A stretch of DNA of 6,666 bases from Fibrobacterota bacterium (lineage in GTDB: Bacteria > Fibrobacterota > Chitinivibrionia > Chitinivibrionales > JANQEN01), in contig JAUXBV010000196.1 of NCBI GenBank assembly GCA_030619215.1, positions 1 through 6,666 of the forward strand, in the 5' to 3' direction. Position 1 is the stretch's first letter; every line of letters begins with the position of its first letter. This document shows, piece after piece, positions 5,689 through 6,666 of the stretch. Under the pieces are notes generated by a model that had not been told where the DNA came from, made no database searches, and worked only from the letters and a program-made list of their open reading frames with translations. Both the position numbers and the translations under genes were made by a program.

Positions 5689-6633
5689 TTAATAATATTT
5701 TGTAATTCCAATTCCTATCTTGTCTTTACCGCCTACAATATTCAAGGAGACCTTTTTCGTCATTGTTGATTTGTCTTTTTTTATTAAAAGGAAAAGAGAC
5801 AGGGGTAAAGAAATTCCACAGGTAACCCCCGTAATTATTGATACGGCTCTGAAACTATTGAACTTCTGCCTATAAGTATCATAATCCTCAGGTGTCCCGG
5901 CACTCTCTGATTGTTCACGGTATTGACCAGCTTTTATTCCGGTTATTATTGCAGTAACACCGCTGGCCACACTGACACCCATTAAAGTAAAAGCCGCAGC
6001 CTTTCTCCCTTTGCTGACCCCTTCCCTTTTTTTAGTTTTCTTTTCTACTGCAGGCTTTTTCTCTTTCTGCTCTTTCTTTGCGGCCTCTTTTTTTTCCGAA
6101 ACATTATATGAGTAGGAAATATTATCCTGGACATAATGAATATTATCGTTTATGGTAAAATGAAACTGCCCATTCTGTTTGAAATATCCATTCTGGAGAG
6201 TAATATCATTCTTCTTTGATTTAATACCGAAAACAGAGTACATAAGTTTAAAATTACGAAACTTAATATCACCTGATTCTTCTGCAATATAAATACCGTT
6301 CCAATCAAAAGCATTTGGTAATTGGGCTGCTTTAGAATTGTATTTTGCATCATTTATTGAGGTAAATACAATGGGGTTTTCCTCAGTACCCTCAACTATC
6401 ATACTCCCTAAAACATTTATCCCGGTAAATGATTTGAAAAGGAATATACAACCCGCTTTAACAACTATCTGTTCGTTCTTTGGTATAACAGCATCCTGAT
6501 CCACAATATACGGATTGCCTGAGGAACTGAAAATTCTTCCACCTATTTCATCACTGAGATGAGTTTCTGCCAGTAATGAAAGGGAAGAAGTAAGGATTAT
6601 AAAACATTTTAAAAGTAACGGTAAATTTTTCAT
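5689..6633 (-). CDS. Exported protein with beta-helix-like domain and C-terminal hydrophobic hairpin, function unknown
   Basis: I do not recognise a named family. The 314-residue product opens with a signal peptide (about 1-22, hydrophobic core FIILTSSLSLLA, likely cut near LLA-ET). Residues about 33-165 read like a right-handed beta-helix surface domain: a SGNPYIVDQDAVIP opening, GCIFLFKSFTGINVLGSMIVEG (with IVEGTEENPIVFTS after it) and an FDWNGIYI stretch, with short strand-turn units. A lysine/glutamate-rich linker (about 179-212) follows, then two hydrophobic segments (about 213-233 and 263-285) separated by a polar YDTYRQKFNSFR region, and a final stretch of alternating residues ending in KYY. 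Start: the frame stays open to the window edge, including a TTG at 6664-6666, but ATG 6633 has AGAGG four bases upstream and places the signal peptide at the N-terminus, so it is preferred. The gene is AT-richer than its neighbours. Coding nature is well supported; localisation is inferred. Confidence 0.8.
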   Translation of the reverse strand: MKNLPLLLKCFIILTSSLSLLAETHLSDEIGGRIFSSSGNPYIVDQDAVIPKNEQIVVKAGCIFLFKSFTGINVLGSMIVEGTEENPIVFTSINDAKYNSKAAQLPNAFDWNGIYIAEESGDIKFRNFKLMYSVFGIKSKKNDITLQNGYFKQNGQFHFTINDNIHYVQDNISYSYNVSEKKEAAKKEQKEKKPAVEKKTKKREGVSKGRKAAAFTLMGVSVASGVTAIITGIKAGQYREQSESAGTPEDYDTYRQKFNSFRAVSIITGVTCGISLPLSLFLLIKKDKSTMTKKVSLNIVGGKDKIGIGITKYY

Positions 6634-6637
6634 ATTA

Positions 6638-6642
6638 CCTCT
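6638..6642 (-). promoter_or_regulatory. Shine-Dalgarno site AGAGG deciding the start of the last gene
   Basis: AGAGG on the minus strand lies four bases before the ATG at 6633-6631. Spacing is slightly short, but this is the only ribosome binding site visible in the 33 bases upstream. It supports this ATG over a longer reading that runs to the window edge. Confidence 0.55.
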
Positions 6643-6666
6643 TATATCTTTTATTAATAATTCCAA

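Noticed and set aside
6643..6666. Promoter for the last gene (TTGGAA and TATAAG on the minus strand)
   Set aside because: The spacer is only 14 bases, and the start of transcription would fall at or past the ribosome binding site; the real promoter is probably outside the window.

Overview
This 6.7 kb window is an ordinary-looking piece of bacterial chromosome. It holds five protein genes, with no RNA gene, insertion sequence, CRISPR array or phage gene that I can see. The organism has a murein wall (class A penicillin-binding protein), a type IV pilus-type motor ATPase and, in the last gene, an exported beta-helix protein. That combination suggests a didermic, surface-motile Gram-negative bacterium. 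Local GC is moderate and uneven: about 53% by hand count at 4141-4200 and about 30% at 6181-6240. The last gene's architecture and the partial lack of Shine-Dalgarno sites remind me of the Fibrobacterota / Chitinivibrionia side of the FCB group. That placement is an impression, not a demonstrated fact.

Layout. Bases 1-93 are a leader with a candidate promoter. A bifunctional penicillin-binding protein 1A (94-2358, +) is followed after 11 bases by kynureninase (2370-3665, +), so the two probably share a transcript. A hairpin plus T-tract at 3667-3703 ends that unit and touches the stop codon of a convergent PilT/PilU-family ATPase gene (3702-4781, -). A 96-base divergent intergenic region (4782-4877) carries a perfect 11-bp direct repeat and a small inverted repeat. 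It separates the ATPase gene from a PlsC-type 1-acylglycerol-3-phosphate acyltransferase (4878-5600, +). An 88-base convergent gap with no convincing terminator precedes a secreted/membrane protein of unknown function (5689-6633, -), whose likely ATG lies just inside the window. No stretch longer than 300 bases lacks a gene.

How the genes fit together. Three of the five act at the cell envelope: peptidoglycan polymerisation and cross-linking, pilus retraction or disassembly, and phospholipid synthesis. The fifth protein is probably also in the envelope. Kynureninase is the metabolic outlier. Its residues at the known substrate-specificity positions are of the bacterial L-kynurenine type, which predicts anthranilate as product. 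I found no convincing evidence of a novel multi-gene system. The points most worth a second look are the architecture of the 5689-6633 protein, the repeats between the divergent ATPase and acyltransferase genes, and the isolated kynureninase behind a cell-wall synthase.
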